Assembly: GCA_963854835.1 (NCBI GenBank) | Contig: OY978529.1 | Span: 3,568,501-3,632,500 of the forward strand | Reading direction: 5' to 3' | Source of the DNA: Megamerina dolium | Lineage: Eukaryota > Arthropoda > Insecta > Diptera > Megamerinidae | DNA: 64,000 nucleotides | In this document: positions 45,960-56,705 of the stretch, piece after piece | Layout: each line of letters opens with the position of its first letter | How positions within the stretch are numbered: position 1 is the first letter of the stretch | Notes under the pieces: generated by a model | The model's input: the letters and a program-made list of their open reading frames with translations, nothing else | Databases searched by the model: none | Told to the model about the DNA's origin: nothing | Position numbers and translations under genes: made by a program

Positions 45960-46757
45960 ATATTATATTCTACGAATTTTGGCGACAATTTTAAATAGTG
46001 TAAATTTTCCAAGCATATCAAATGTGGTCTCTAGAAATTCCAGCGCTGTAATTTTCAAGAACCGACAATACGTGTCTGATAAAGGCTAAGGTAGATAAAG
46101 ATTCAAGATTGACCTAGGAATGGAGCTTCTTTGTATAAGGAATCAAAAGAGTTAGAAACCAAGCAGTAGTCTATGGCATATGTAGAGTACACAAGATGCA
46201 TATCCTCCGGTCAAGGTAAAATAAAAGAAATCACCAATAAAAGTTGGTCGATTTGCTTCTTTAGAGTAAGAAGCATATCTGCTTTTCCCTTGAATAAGTT
46301 ATATACACAAAACCGTTAAGTGCTTACCATAAATTTTCGAAATTTTTGCTGGAAATCAAGAGAAAATAGCAACTAAGCAATTATGTGTACTTGGGAAAAT
46401 GGAAATTTTGTTGATAAAATGTTTGAAAATTAAAGAAATGAAACTAAAATTATATTTCGTGATTTTTTTCCGCTCAACTTAGGAATTTTTTTGCACAGCA
46501 ATCATGGTTCTTATGATTCTTTTGCAGGACAATTGTGCTGTTCATGTGTCAATTTGACATTTTTGACATTTCTGAAACGAATTGCTGTTAAATTAAACAT
46601 TAATGAATAAGATTATGAAGCCCACTTTCTGAAGAGAAACCATATGGTGGATGGAAAACGGTACGACTTATAGTTAAAATTCGGAATAAGAGCTAAGTTT
46701 GTCGATATCATGACAAATATAAATAATGGGTGAACGACTGTGAGTGGCATCTTCCGT
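45960..46757. other. AT-rich, no gene seen
   Basis: Intergenic or intronic sequence without recognised repeat or coding signal. Confidence 0.3.
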
Positions 46758-46759
46758 AT

Positions 46760-47321
46760 ACATTCCGTTAAATAAGTACCCGGAAATCTGAAATTCTCAT
46801 TTTTAATTTTCCCTCTGAGAATATTTCAAAAAAAAAATTTTTTCCCCAGGTTGGCACAACTGTCAGCCACTATTCTGTGAATTTTTATTGCTATGTGTCA
46901 TTTAGTTTGGTTACGGCGTCATTAGGAACAAGTCAACCTTTTGTGTGCGTTGCGATTTTTACTATGGATAAAAATATCGAACAAAGAGTTTGTGTGAAAT
47001 TTTTGTGTGTTTCAAACGAAATTTCTTGTGCCAAAACGTTGGAAATGTTGAGAAAAAAACATTTGGTGATTCAATCATGTCGAAAACTCAAGTTTACGAT
47101 TGGTATAAATCGTTCAAAGAGGGGCGAAAAGAAATCGCAACGCACACAAAAGGTTGACTTGTTCCTAATGACGCCGTAACCAAACTAAATGGCACATAGC
47201 AATAAAAATTCACAGAATAGTGGCTGACAGTTGTGCCAACCTGAGAAAAAAATTTTTTTTGAAATTTTTCTCAGAGGGAAAATTAAAAATGAGAATTTCC
47301 GGGTATTTATTTGACGGAATG
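46760..47321. mobile_element. Fold-back mariner derivative, 190-200 bp arms
   Basis: A 562-bp element flanked by TA, with arms 46760-46959 and about 47131-47321 that are near-perfect reverse complements (shared blocks CATTCCGT, TTGGCACAACTGTCAGCCAC, TTGGTTACGGCGTCATTAGG, ACCTTTTGTGTGCGTTGCGA). The loop holds the start of a mariner-type transposase: MDKNIEQRVCVKFLCVSNEI, then after a frameshift TFGDSIMSKTQVYDWYKSFK. The catalytic domain is missing; the right arm is an inverted copy of the left, including the 5' leader. Confidence 0.85.
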
Positions 47322-47329
47322 TAATCCAA

Positions 47330-48715
47330 ATAGACAATACAAATTGGTTGACAAAAAATTAAAATAACTCATTAAAGACATAATATTGTATGTTACATGG
47401 TAATATTTGAGCATTTTAGCTTTATTATTAGATATCAAAAATGGCTCATAAACCTACACTTTAATACATACAGCCATAATTATCTAAAGTCACGGAGTAG
47501 ATTGGATAGTAGCTAATGCAATATACTTATTCTTGGCCCCAGTTACAATACATCTTATTTTCTCATTCTTGTTGCATTGTTGTGGAGAAAAAGTTGTCCC
47601 TTTGTAAGAAGCAAATAACGCCAATGGTGTTGCTGTTGGTGTTCTGTTGGCTGGCTGGCTGGCTGATGTGATGTAGTGTTGTTGATGACAAGCAACCGAC
47701 ACCTTTTGCACAGCCAACAAAGCTTTCGCTAAAACTTTTCATCCTTGAAGGCAAAATCAAGGATGAAGAACAAAATGGAGAGGAAGAAAAATGAAAATGA
47801 TGAGAGTACTACTAGCAAACAAGCGCGTATTATTTCACTTGCAACTAGACAAAGCAACAGCAACAGCAACTTTCTCGTCTTTTTCAACTTCCTTATTCGT
47901 CGTCGTCGTCATCATCATTTTAAACTTCCTTCTTTCCTTCATATTTTCTACTCCATACACATATCAAGTCCATATTTTTTCATGTTGTTCTTCATCAGTT
48001 TCATAGAACTCATCAGTAGCAAAATATCATTGACGTAGTTGTTGCTGTTATGCGGAGTATGAAAGTAAACTTAAGGATTCGTTTGCTGCTAACTACTTTT
48101 GAGGGTGTTCACATGTTTCCCATTACCTATTGTTGTTGACATTTTTCTTCTTCTTCTTTGTATCCACTATTTTTTTCTTGCTGGGTACTATAGAAGAGAT
48201 TAATGCGACGGTTGCATGTAAGTGACATGGTTGCAATCATCGTATGTACATATAATAATGCGATACATACTCGTACATAGATTGTTGTTTGGCTTGTATG
48301 TATTGCATCTCCTCGTTTATTTGTATTTTTTTCCTTTTCTTCAACTTACAAGTAGATGCTTAAAAGCTGATGCCATTTGAGCAAATATTTGTACATACTT
48401 GTCCGTAGATAAATAGCAGCATACGAATAGTGATGGCACTCATCACTTACAGCATATGCTCTAACTCGGCTCCTCTCAATCATCAACTTGTTAGTTAGAA
48501 CAAACAACAATCAAGTAATTTTTTTTCTCAGCGATTTTCTTAAGTAGATTGCTAATAGAAGTTTCTTATATGCTTAAGCACTTGCTAATAATACGTATAT
48601 GTTTCTCATACAAGTAATTAATGGAAAGAAGCAATTAACTAAAACGTGTATTGTTTCGCTGGCTATAAAAGTGGCATGCACATCCCTTTCAATTGATAGA
48701 GCCTCATGGACAAAG
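47330..48715. other. Simple-sequence rich, no gene seen
   Basis: GGCTGGCTGGCTGGCTG at 47647-47664, CAACAGCAACAGCAAC at 47855-47870 and TTCTTC runs. Open frames here lack family motifs. Confidence 0.4.
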
Positions 48716-48717
48716 AT

Positions 48718-49860
48718 ACGAGGGTGGTCCCAGAACTACCCGAGCTGAAATATAGACATATAGATAGTTTGAAAAATGTTTTAAGTTTCAGGGCACCGCG
48801 TTGTTTTTTTTTAATTTAACCATAAATCGACTTGCAAACGAACAACGCTTGCAGATTATTGAATTTTATGATCAAAACTAATGCTCGGTTCATTCATTCA
48901 TTCATTTTATGGTCAGATTGGGCGACCTTCTGAGGCGGCTATTCGTAATCTTGTGACTAAATTTCCCACCAAATTTATATTATTGAACTTTAAACTATCA
49001 ACACGCATACATAGAGTGCGGACAGAGGAAAATATCGCGGCTGTATACGCTAGTGTTGATGATGACCGTGAATTATGGATTCGACGCCGTTCGCAGCAAT
49101 TGGGCCTCTGTTACTACACTACGAGGAAAATTTTGGAGAGGGATTTGGTTGTAAAACCTTTTAAAATACAGCTGGTACAAGAATTGAAGCTACGCGATCT
49201 ACTACAACGGCTAAATTTTGGTGTACGGGCGCTGGCAAAGTTGGATGAAGATCCACTTTTCAGCGACGAAGTTCATGGAAGCTGGTTGAATGGATACGTG
49301 AACCATCAAAATTGCTGTATTTGGTGTGAAGAGCAGCCAGAAGCAATGCATACCGAAAAATGTACTGTTTGGTGTGGATTATTGGCATCATTGGACCGTA
49401 CTTTTTCAAAGACGACGAAGCCAGGAACGTTACTGTGAATGGCGAGCGCTACCGTGCGATGATTACAAACTTTTTTTTTTTTTACGCAAAATGGAAGAGC
49501 TGGACTTGGCTGACATGTGGTTTCAACAAGACGGTGCCACATGTTACACATCACACAAAACAATGGCCCAATTGATAGGCGAGCTCGGTGAACTGTATAT
49601 TTCACGTTTGGAGCCGGTCAATTGGCCGCCTAGATCATACGATTTTACGCCTTTAGACTATTTTTTTTGTGGGGCTATATTAAGACTCATGTCTATAGCG
49701 ACGACAAGCCCGCAACGGTTGATGCACTGGAAACCAATATTGAAGAATTTATTAATGAGATACCGGCTGATATGCTGAAATCTCTAAACATTGAATTATA
49801 TAGATTGTTCTATCGACTCAAATAAAGATTTCATACATTTCTCTAAATTTTATGTGTTTT
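48718..49860 (+). mobile_element. DD41D element with a foreign-looking left end
   Basis: The transposase from about 48835 reads QTNNACRLLNFMIK, VRTEENIAAVYASVDDD, SQQLGLCYYTTRKILERDLV, LFSDEVHGSWLNGYVN (first Asp), MEELDLADMWFQQDGATC (second Asp) and NWPPRSYDFTPLDYF (third Asp, 41 residues on). Frameshifts occur near 49300, 49440 and 49660. The left terminus (GAGGGTGGTCCCAGAACTAC, 48722 on) is the terminus of the DD34D mariner at 985 and not an expected DD41D end. No matching right end was found. Confidence 0.8.
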
Positions 49861-50019
49861 TATTTTAAATCAAATTCGAAGGCTCTTAAAAAATCACTCA
49901 CATCGTTTCGAAAGTTTAAAAATAATGCAGTTTCGTGCCTCTTTTGGCACCCATCCTCTTTCGGTGGATGAGTTAAGTCAAACCGCTGAGGGCACCAAGT
50001 CACAAGATTTTCCATTTTT

Positions 50020-51590
50020 ATACCCTGCATAATGCAATATGCATGGTACATTCATTTCGGTCAGATGTTTGTGTCCACTTGAAGGAATCTCCGGAGATAT
50101 AGACATGGATATATATTCGTGATCAGAGTCGATTAAATTTTCGATTTAACGATGTCTGTCTGTTTGTCACCTGGCTGGTTCGCACGATAACTTGAGTAAA
50201 TATTGAGCTATTTCGACGAAATTTGGCACAAGTAACCTATGATCCAAGGGTACGGAGGGGATTGATATTGGGCATGATCGGTCAATAGCCACGCCCACAC
50301 CAAGCATTCAAAGCGACTAACCTCGGAATTTTCAAAATCTTTAACTAGCTATAACTCACATAATATACCACATGGGACAACAATATTTTGCACATGGAGT
50401 TTTATTATACTACTATATAACCTCGCCAAAAGTGGGTGAGCCACGCCTACTTTCTAGCGTAGCTCCCATACAAAGTGTCTGTACTTCTTTTAAATTGAAA
50501 CAGCTGTAACTTCTACAATCTTCTGTCCAGAATAACCATAATTGACACTTAGATTAACATGGTAGTCGGAAATAATATGGCAGCAAATCAGTGTGACACG
50601 CCCACTCCTTTTTGGGTCTCCCATACAAAGTTGAGGATATTAAAAAAAAATGTTACCGGTTACAACTTGCAAACTATTTAGCGTAGAATAACGATATTTA
50701 AGGTGTGGATTAGTATTGTACGAGCAACTAGGCTCACAGAAAATGGGCGTACCACGCCCACTGTTTATCGTAGCCCCCATACAAATTTTAAATTGAAACA
50801 GCTGTAACTTCGGCAATCTTCTTTCTAGAATAATCATCATTGACGCTTAAATTAATATCGTAGTCGGAAAAAATCTGGAAGAAAATCAGTGTGCCACGCC
50901 CACTCCTTCATGAGTCTCCCATACAAAGTCCAGGGAATTAAACTAAAATTTTAAGCTCCATTTAAGGTATGGATTAGTATTGTACGAGCAACTAGGCTCA
51001 CGGAAAATGGGCGCACCACGCCCACTGTTTATCGTAGCCCCCATACAAATTTTAAATTGAAACAGCTGTAACTTCGGCAATCTTCTTTCTAGAATAATCA
51101 TCATTGACGCTTAAATTAATATCGTAGTCGGAAAAAATCTGGAAGAAAATCAGTGTGCCACGCCCACTCCTTCATGAGTCTCCCATACAAAGTCGAGGGA
51201 ATTAAACTAAAACTTTTAAGCTCCATAACTTACAAACCATTTAGCGTAGGACAACCAAATTTAAGGTATGGATTGATATTGAAAAATTAATTAGATATAC
51301 AAGAAAGATATAAGTCACGCCCACTTTTTATATAGCTTCCGTACAAATGTCGGATTTATCTTAAACATTAAAACACCCATAACTTACTAAATAATACGGC
51401 TAGGTCAACCCATTGCAACCTATGTAGTTTAGTATTATGGGCAGAAATTGATCTTCCAAAATGCTGCTTCTTAATGTAGGTACTATACAAAGTAGTGGAA
51501 GAAAAGGATGGATATACGAGCAAACTTTTTATATATACCTCTACATATGCAGGGTATAATTTGGTCGGCCCCAGACGACTGTAAGGAGAT
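50020..51590. repeat. CCACGCCCAC-rich dispersed repeat, copy 1
   Basis: Bounded by ATACCCTGCAT (50020-50030) and ATGCAGGGTAT (51547-51557), followed by GGTCGGCCCCAGACGACTG. Non-coding. The interior is a series of related modules, each with a CCACGCCCAC-type motif, a CCCATACAAA motif and CTGTAACTTC/CATAACTTAC phrases. One module of about 238 bp is repeated at 50697-50934 and 50961-51198 with a 264-bp period. Drosophila genomes hold repeats written in the same style; the exact family is not named here. Confidence 0.75.
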
Positions 51591-51599
51591 TTTTTTTAA

Positions 51600-51850
51600 T
51601 ATTTCTGTCTCCGGAATTCCATATGTGAGTAAAGTCAGCACTTCTCCGTACTGTTTAACTAGCTTAGCTTGGCTTGGATTGCATAATCTTATACATTAGG
51701 GATGAGTGCAGGGGGATAGATCCCCCTTGGGCGATGGGCTTGTTAAGAAAAGAAAAATACTAATATATAGATATTCAAAAATAGTTCATTCAACATTTTT
51801 TCTTATACATCCTTTTCATCAAATCGAGCTCCGCCCCTGCCAAAATCCTG
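51600..51850 (-). repeat. Inverted second copy of the 43703 repeat
   Basis: The reverse complement of 43710-43799 plus 45521-45715 aligns here: GCTTAGCTTGGCTTGGATTG, GGGCTTGTTAAGAAAAGAAA, TTCATTCAACATTTTTTCTT and CCCCTGCCAAAATCCTG. It lacks the LINE and so represents the unfilled site. One terminus is damaged. Confidence 0.7.
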
Positions 51851-51869
51851 CAAGCATATCAAATACAAT

Positions 51870-52746
51870 GTTTTATCTAATAAGATTCGGTTTAAAGATA
51901 TAATAATAAAGTATTTGAATATACAATTATCTCTCATATTCGAACATACTTACTTCTAATGGAATATTGAAGGGGCGGTTGCGTTACTTAGACATGCTGA
52001 ATGCCGCATTGTTTTTTTATCCTCTTACCTATCTTATCATATTTATGATTTTTCGCTTAGCCATATAAAACGGTAATATTTCCATTTTAAATTTGCCCCT
52101 TTGGTGTAATCATTTTGAATTCCATAGCTGATATTTCAATGCTTCATTTTAATTCTATAGTTGAACGAGTAATTCAGCAGTGGTATGTTGAATTCGTGTT
52201 CCCAAAACTCATATAAATATTTATTGTATATGTATAATATGCTGCTAACACTTTTTTTTTTTAGTTTTTTATTTTATTTTTTCTATTTATATATTGCTTA
52301 TGTATTATATCTCATACGAGATTTGCAATGAAATTATCATCTGCGAAAATGCCTTCAAGTTTTTCATGCTTTTCTAAAAAATGTTTTACTTTTCAAAGAA
52401 TCATAAAACGAAATGCATATGTGTGAGTTTAGTGTTGTTTTTTTTTTTCTTTGTTCTTCTTCACTTTTGTTCTTATTATATTAAATAGCTCATCTCATAG
52501 GTGTCTACTCATACATACTCTATATCTCTCATATCTCCATCAGAGTAAACTCCTACAATGCATACGTAATGGAGCGAGATGCTAGATTACTGTTAAAGTT
52601 TCCAATGAAAATAGCAACAACTAAACAACATTTATGTCATGTTAAAAAGGATTTTGATCCGTCGGGTTTACTCCATTGCTTAATTTTATCTTTTTTTTTT
52701 TTTTTTTTTTGTGAAGAAGTGTCTCATGTGATGATTTTATGTTTTT
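51870..52746. other. AT-rich, no gene seen
   Basis: Long T-runs at 52253, 52438 and 52690. No coding or repeat family recognised. Confidence 0.35.
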
Positions 52747-54050
52747 ATACCCTGCATAATGCAATATGCATGGTATATTCATTTCGGTCAGATGTTTGTG
52801 TCCACTTGAAGGAATCTCCGGAGATATAGACATGGATATATATTCGTGATCAGCGTCGATTAAATTTTCGATTTAACGATGTCCGTCCGTCCGTCCGTCC
52901 GTCCGTCCGTCCGTCCGTCCGTCTGTCTGTCACCTGGCTGGTTCGCACGATAACTTGAGTAAATATTGAGCTATTTCGATGAAATTTGGCATAAGTAATC
53001 TATGATCCAAGGGTACGGAGGGGATTGATATTGGGCATGATCGGTCAATAACCACGCCCACACCAAGCATTCAAAGCGACTAACCTCGAAATTTTCAAAA
53101 TCTTTAACTTGCTATAACTCACATAATATACCACTTTGGACAACAATATTTGGCACATAGAGTTATATTATACTACTATATAACCTCACCAAAAGTGGAT
53201 GAGCCACGCCTACTTTCTAGCGTAGCTCCCATACAAAGTGTCTGTACTTCTTTTAAATTGAAACTGCTGTAACTTCTACAATCTTCTGTCTAGAATAACC
53301 ATAATTGACACTTAGATTAACACGGTAGTCAGAAATAATATGGCAGAAAATCAATGCGCCACGCTCACTCCTTTTTGGGTCTCCCAAACAAAGTTGCGGA
53401 AATTAAAAAAAATGTTACCGGTTATAACTTGCAAACTATTCAGCGTAGAATAACGAGATTTAAGGTGTGGATTTGTATTGTACGAGCAACTAGGCTCACA
53501 GAAAATGGGCGCACCACGCCCAGTGTTTATCGTAGCCCCCATACAAATTTTAAATTGAAACAGCTGTAACTTCGGCAATCTTCTGTCTAGAATAACCATA
53601 ATTGACACTTAAATTAATATCGTAGTCGGAAATAATCTGGCGGAAAAGCAGCGTACCACGCCCACTTCTTATTGGGGCTCCCATACAAAGTTGAGGAAAT
53701 TAAACAAAAATGTTAACCACCATAACTTAGAAACTATTCAACGTAGGACACCAAATTTAAGGTGTGGATTAACATTGAAAAATTAATTGGATTTACTAGA
53801 AAGTGGTAAGCCACACCCACTTTTTATATAGCTCCCATACTAAGCCTCGGAATTATCTTAAAATCCTTTTACTTCGTCAAAGTCAACCATATTTCGGGTG
53901 TAAATTAGTAGTATATGCAAAAATTGTTTCTCGAAAAGTGGAAATAAAAGAAAAGTTGGATATTCGAGTAAACTTTTTATATATAAATCTACATATGCAG
54001 GGTATAGTTTGGTCGGCCCCAGCCGACTGTAAGGAGATTTTTTTTTCTCT
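52747..54050. repeat. CCACGCCCAC-rich dispersed repeat, copy 2
   Basis: Same ends as copy 1 (ATACCCTGCAT at 52747-52757, ATGCAGGGTAT at 53995-54005) and the same direction. It has a (CCGT)n run at 52881-52922 where copy 1 has only GTCTGTCTG, and carries the 264-bp module once. Open frames at 53351-53608 are products of the repeat. Confidence 0.75.
52881..52932. repeat. (CCGT)n microsatellite
   Basis: About ten tandem CCGT units passing into CTGT units, inside the dispersed repeat. Confidence 0.9.
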
Positions 54051-54182
54051 CTTTTCTCATTACTGTATCATGCATGTGAAATTAGTTGGAATAATGTGTC
54101 TGTGTATGGTGGTAATTACATATGGATACGTCATATATGCCTGGTAGAAAATGTTCCAGTTAATGTAAAGTTCCACAATTGT

Positions 54183-55060
54183 TCCATTCACTAGAAAGTA
54201 CAAGCTTAGGAATGTAAAAACTATTAGCTTAGACGGTGCAGAGATAGAGCTACAGAAAGAAGTCAAATTTCTGGGCATAGTACTAGGCCAGGGCCTACGA
54301 TGGTGGACATATATAGAAAACGTAGGGAAAAGTTGGAGTTGCACACCACAGATACAGAGATGGGTATACTCTGTAATCGTTAGACCCATGATAAGCTACG
54401 GAGCTGTCGTCTGGGAGAACGGCACAAAGCGTCAAACTGTTACCACCATACTCGGCAGGATTCAGAGACTAGCATGTGTATGTATAACAGGAGCTATGCG
54501 TACATGTCCAACAGCATCATTGGATATTCTCTTGGAACTTACACCTTTTCACCTCTTCTTGAGGGCAATGAAGTGGCGTACGAACTAGCAAGAACTGGCT
54601 CGTCTACTACACTGACGGGCCCAGAACCTCTCTGCTATATAAGCTGGGCATCGGCCAAAGCTATGATAGAAAAACATTATCACGACAAATACCTACTACG
54701 ATGGACAAATTCGACAGGGCTCCACCAAGCGAAAACCCTCATCAGCTTCGATGCAACTTTGCGACAGAATTAGTCTTAGCAGAACAAAATTACGCCTAAT
54801 AACCGGCTATCTCTCTGGAAATAACTGGTTAAAATACCACCTCCACAAAATGGGACTATCCTCTGACACGGAGTGTAAACTCTGTCTGGAGGAGAATGAA
54901 AAATCGATCCACATCTTTTGCGAATGTCCGGCCTTGGCCAGACTTCGCCTGAGACACTTTCAGCTGGGTTTCCCAACATCAGCTTCAATCATCAAAAGTT
55001 CGACAAGATCAATTCTATCCTTCATTAAAAAGTTAGAGGAGATTCTAGTTTCGTAGAAGG
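54183..55060 (+). mobile_element. I-like LINE, RT end fused to RNase H end
   Basis: The reverse-transcriptase C-terminus reads VKFLGIVLGQGLRWWTYIEN, VIVRPMISYGAVVWENGTK, IQRLACVCITGAMRTCPTAS and ALDILLEL-like sequence. Then, after a jump near 54560, GNEVAYELARTGSSTTLTGP, the last part of RNase H, then RTKLRLITGYLSGNNWLKYH, CKLCLEENEKSIHIFCECPA. The body of RNase H with its TDGS, Glu and TDSQ residues is deleted between the two. It is followed directly by a second fragment of a similar LINE. Confidence 0.75.
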
Positions 55061-55339
55061 GCTTGGGTACAAAAGATTTCGTTTAGTGGTTGGTCCTCAG
55101 AGGTATTAGCCGTAGGGCTTATATCCTCTAACAGACCTCGGTCTGGTTACGCGTGGTCCACTTGATGTACAAGGATTATGATCTTGCACCAACGTCACGC
55201 TCTCTTTTGATTGATTACAACTCTTCACATTCACATCTAGTCCCAAGCAAAGAGGGCTATCATGAGAATGACTGCTGTTAATAGCGGACCAGGTAGATAG
55301 ATGAACCGCATGAAATACGATATTCTAAAAAAAACAACA

Positions 55340-56705
55340 TCCTGAAGTTGGAATGCCGAGAGACTCAATGCATATGGAATTCAGCTTCATTAAACGATTC
55401 CAAACGGAGCTCAGTAGTAAAAACAAATGGGAAGATATATCGAAAACATACGGGATAAACCAGAACATGATAACATGGTTTACGGACGGCTCCTTGACTA
55501 ATGAAGTGGCCGGAGCAGGAGTGATAGGCTCGGGGATAAAATACTCGAAGCCTCTAGGTTACTATACTACTGTCTAAAAAAAAAAAAAAAAATAAATATG
55601 TGGAACTTACAGCCCCGAAGGGTTCTTTGGCCGAGCTTCTCTTCTATTACTGTAGTGCGTGTTAAATTTTGGACAGTATTAGAAGGGACCTACTTATTTT
55701 AGCCGGTTCCGAACGGCAGAACTCTTGAGACATCACTTTTTCTAAGCTTTGTCGCAGAGTTCTTTCAGAAGCTTATTCATGGCAAATTGTTACTGCCGAA
55801 AGAATTACCAATTGCTTGCCGACAGGTGGGTACCGTTCGAACGAAAAATCTTTTCGATATTAAATTTGTTATGCTTCAGCCGGGGATTGAACTCACGTTC
55901 TACATATCAGAAGGCCAACACACTAACCACTGAGCTTCGGCACCTTCAATACTACTGTCTTTCAAGCGGAAATATACGCGATTGACAGGTGTGCCCACTT
56001 CAACATTATGCGCCAATACCGGAATAGAAGTATTGCAATCCTGACAGACAGTCAGGACGCTATCAAAGCACTGAACTCTAACCAGGTGAAATCAAAAGTG
56101 GTGTGGGAATGTCGTGACAAACTGAATAAACTTGGTGTAAATAACCAATTATGGATTCTTTGGGTTCCAGGACATATTGGAGTTTGAGGCAACGAGCTAG
56201 CGGTTAGGCTTACCAGGAACGGAGCAGCAACACCCTTTGTAGGTCCAGAACCCTTCTGTGGTTTGGCAAAGGAGCATTTTTCATGCTCATTAAAAGGAGT
56301 GAAGAATCAGAAAGACAATCATTCTGGGAAAACCGACCTGGGTTGTCTCAATCCAAGACAATTTTAGGGACCAATAACAGAATGTATCAGTTTAAACAAG
56401 AATAATATAAGAATCATCACGGGATTATTGACAGGTCACTGCAGGCTGAATGATCACCTAACGAAACTGGGAATCTTTTCGGTTAAAACCTGCCAACATT
56501 GCAGGGAAGAGAATAAAACTACAAAACATGTGTTGGGAACGTGCACACGAGAAAGGAAAACTTGGGGGAATTTATAATACCTGAAAATCTGCTGAAGTCC
56601 ATTAGGGTAGGATCTATACTAAAGTTCCTTATGGATGCTGGACTTAGAGAAATACTCCAGACCTAGGGTCGCAGTGCAATGCAACCCTCTAATAACAATA
56701 ATATA
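55340..56705 (+). mobile_element. I-like LINE: RNase H to 3' end, SINE inside
   Basis: RNase H domain in order: MITWFTDGSLTNEVAGAGVI (first Asp), then across the SINE FQAEIYAID (Glu), ILTDSQDAIKAL (second Asp), WILWVPGHIGV followed by one stop, and GNELAVRLTRNGAA. Then LRIITGLLTGH-like sequence (NIRIITGLLTGHCRLNDHLT), TCQHCREENKTTKHVLGTC, a UTR, and a TAATAACAATAATA end at about 56691-56705. The SINE at 55576-55948 interrupts the frame exactly between YYTTV and FQAEI. Confidence 0.8.
55576..55948 (-). repeat. Full-length SINE, subfamily B
   Basis: A 373-bp SINE with a 12-bp duplication ATACTACTGTCT at 55564-55575 and 55949-55960. In element orientation: a tRNA-like head with GCTCAGTGGTTAGTGTGTTG (A box) and GAGTTCAATCCCC (B box), the body, then CCACATATTTATT and a run of about 16 T as the 3' end. 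Confidence 0.9.

Noticed and set aside
55900..55948. tRNA-like sequences with A and B boxes (also at 3141 and 63150-63202)
   Set aside because: They continue into a conserved non-tRNA body and are flanked by target duplications, so they are SINE heads and not tRNA genes.
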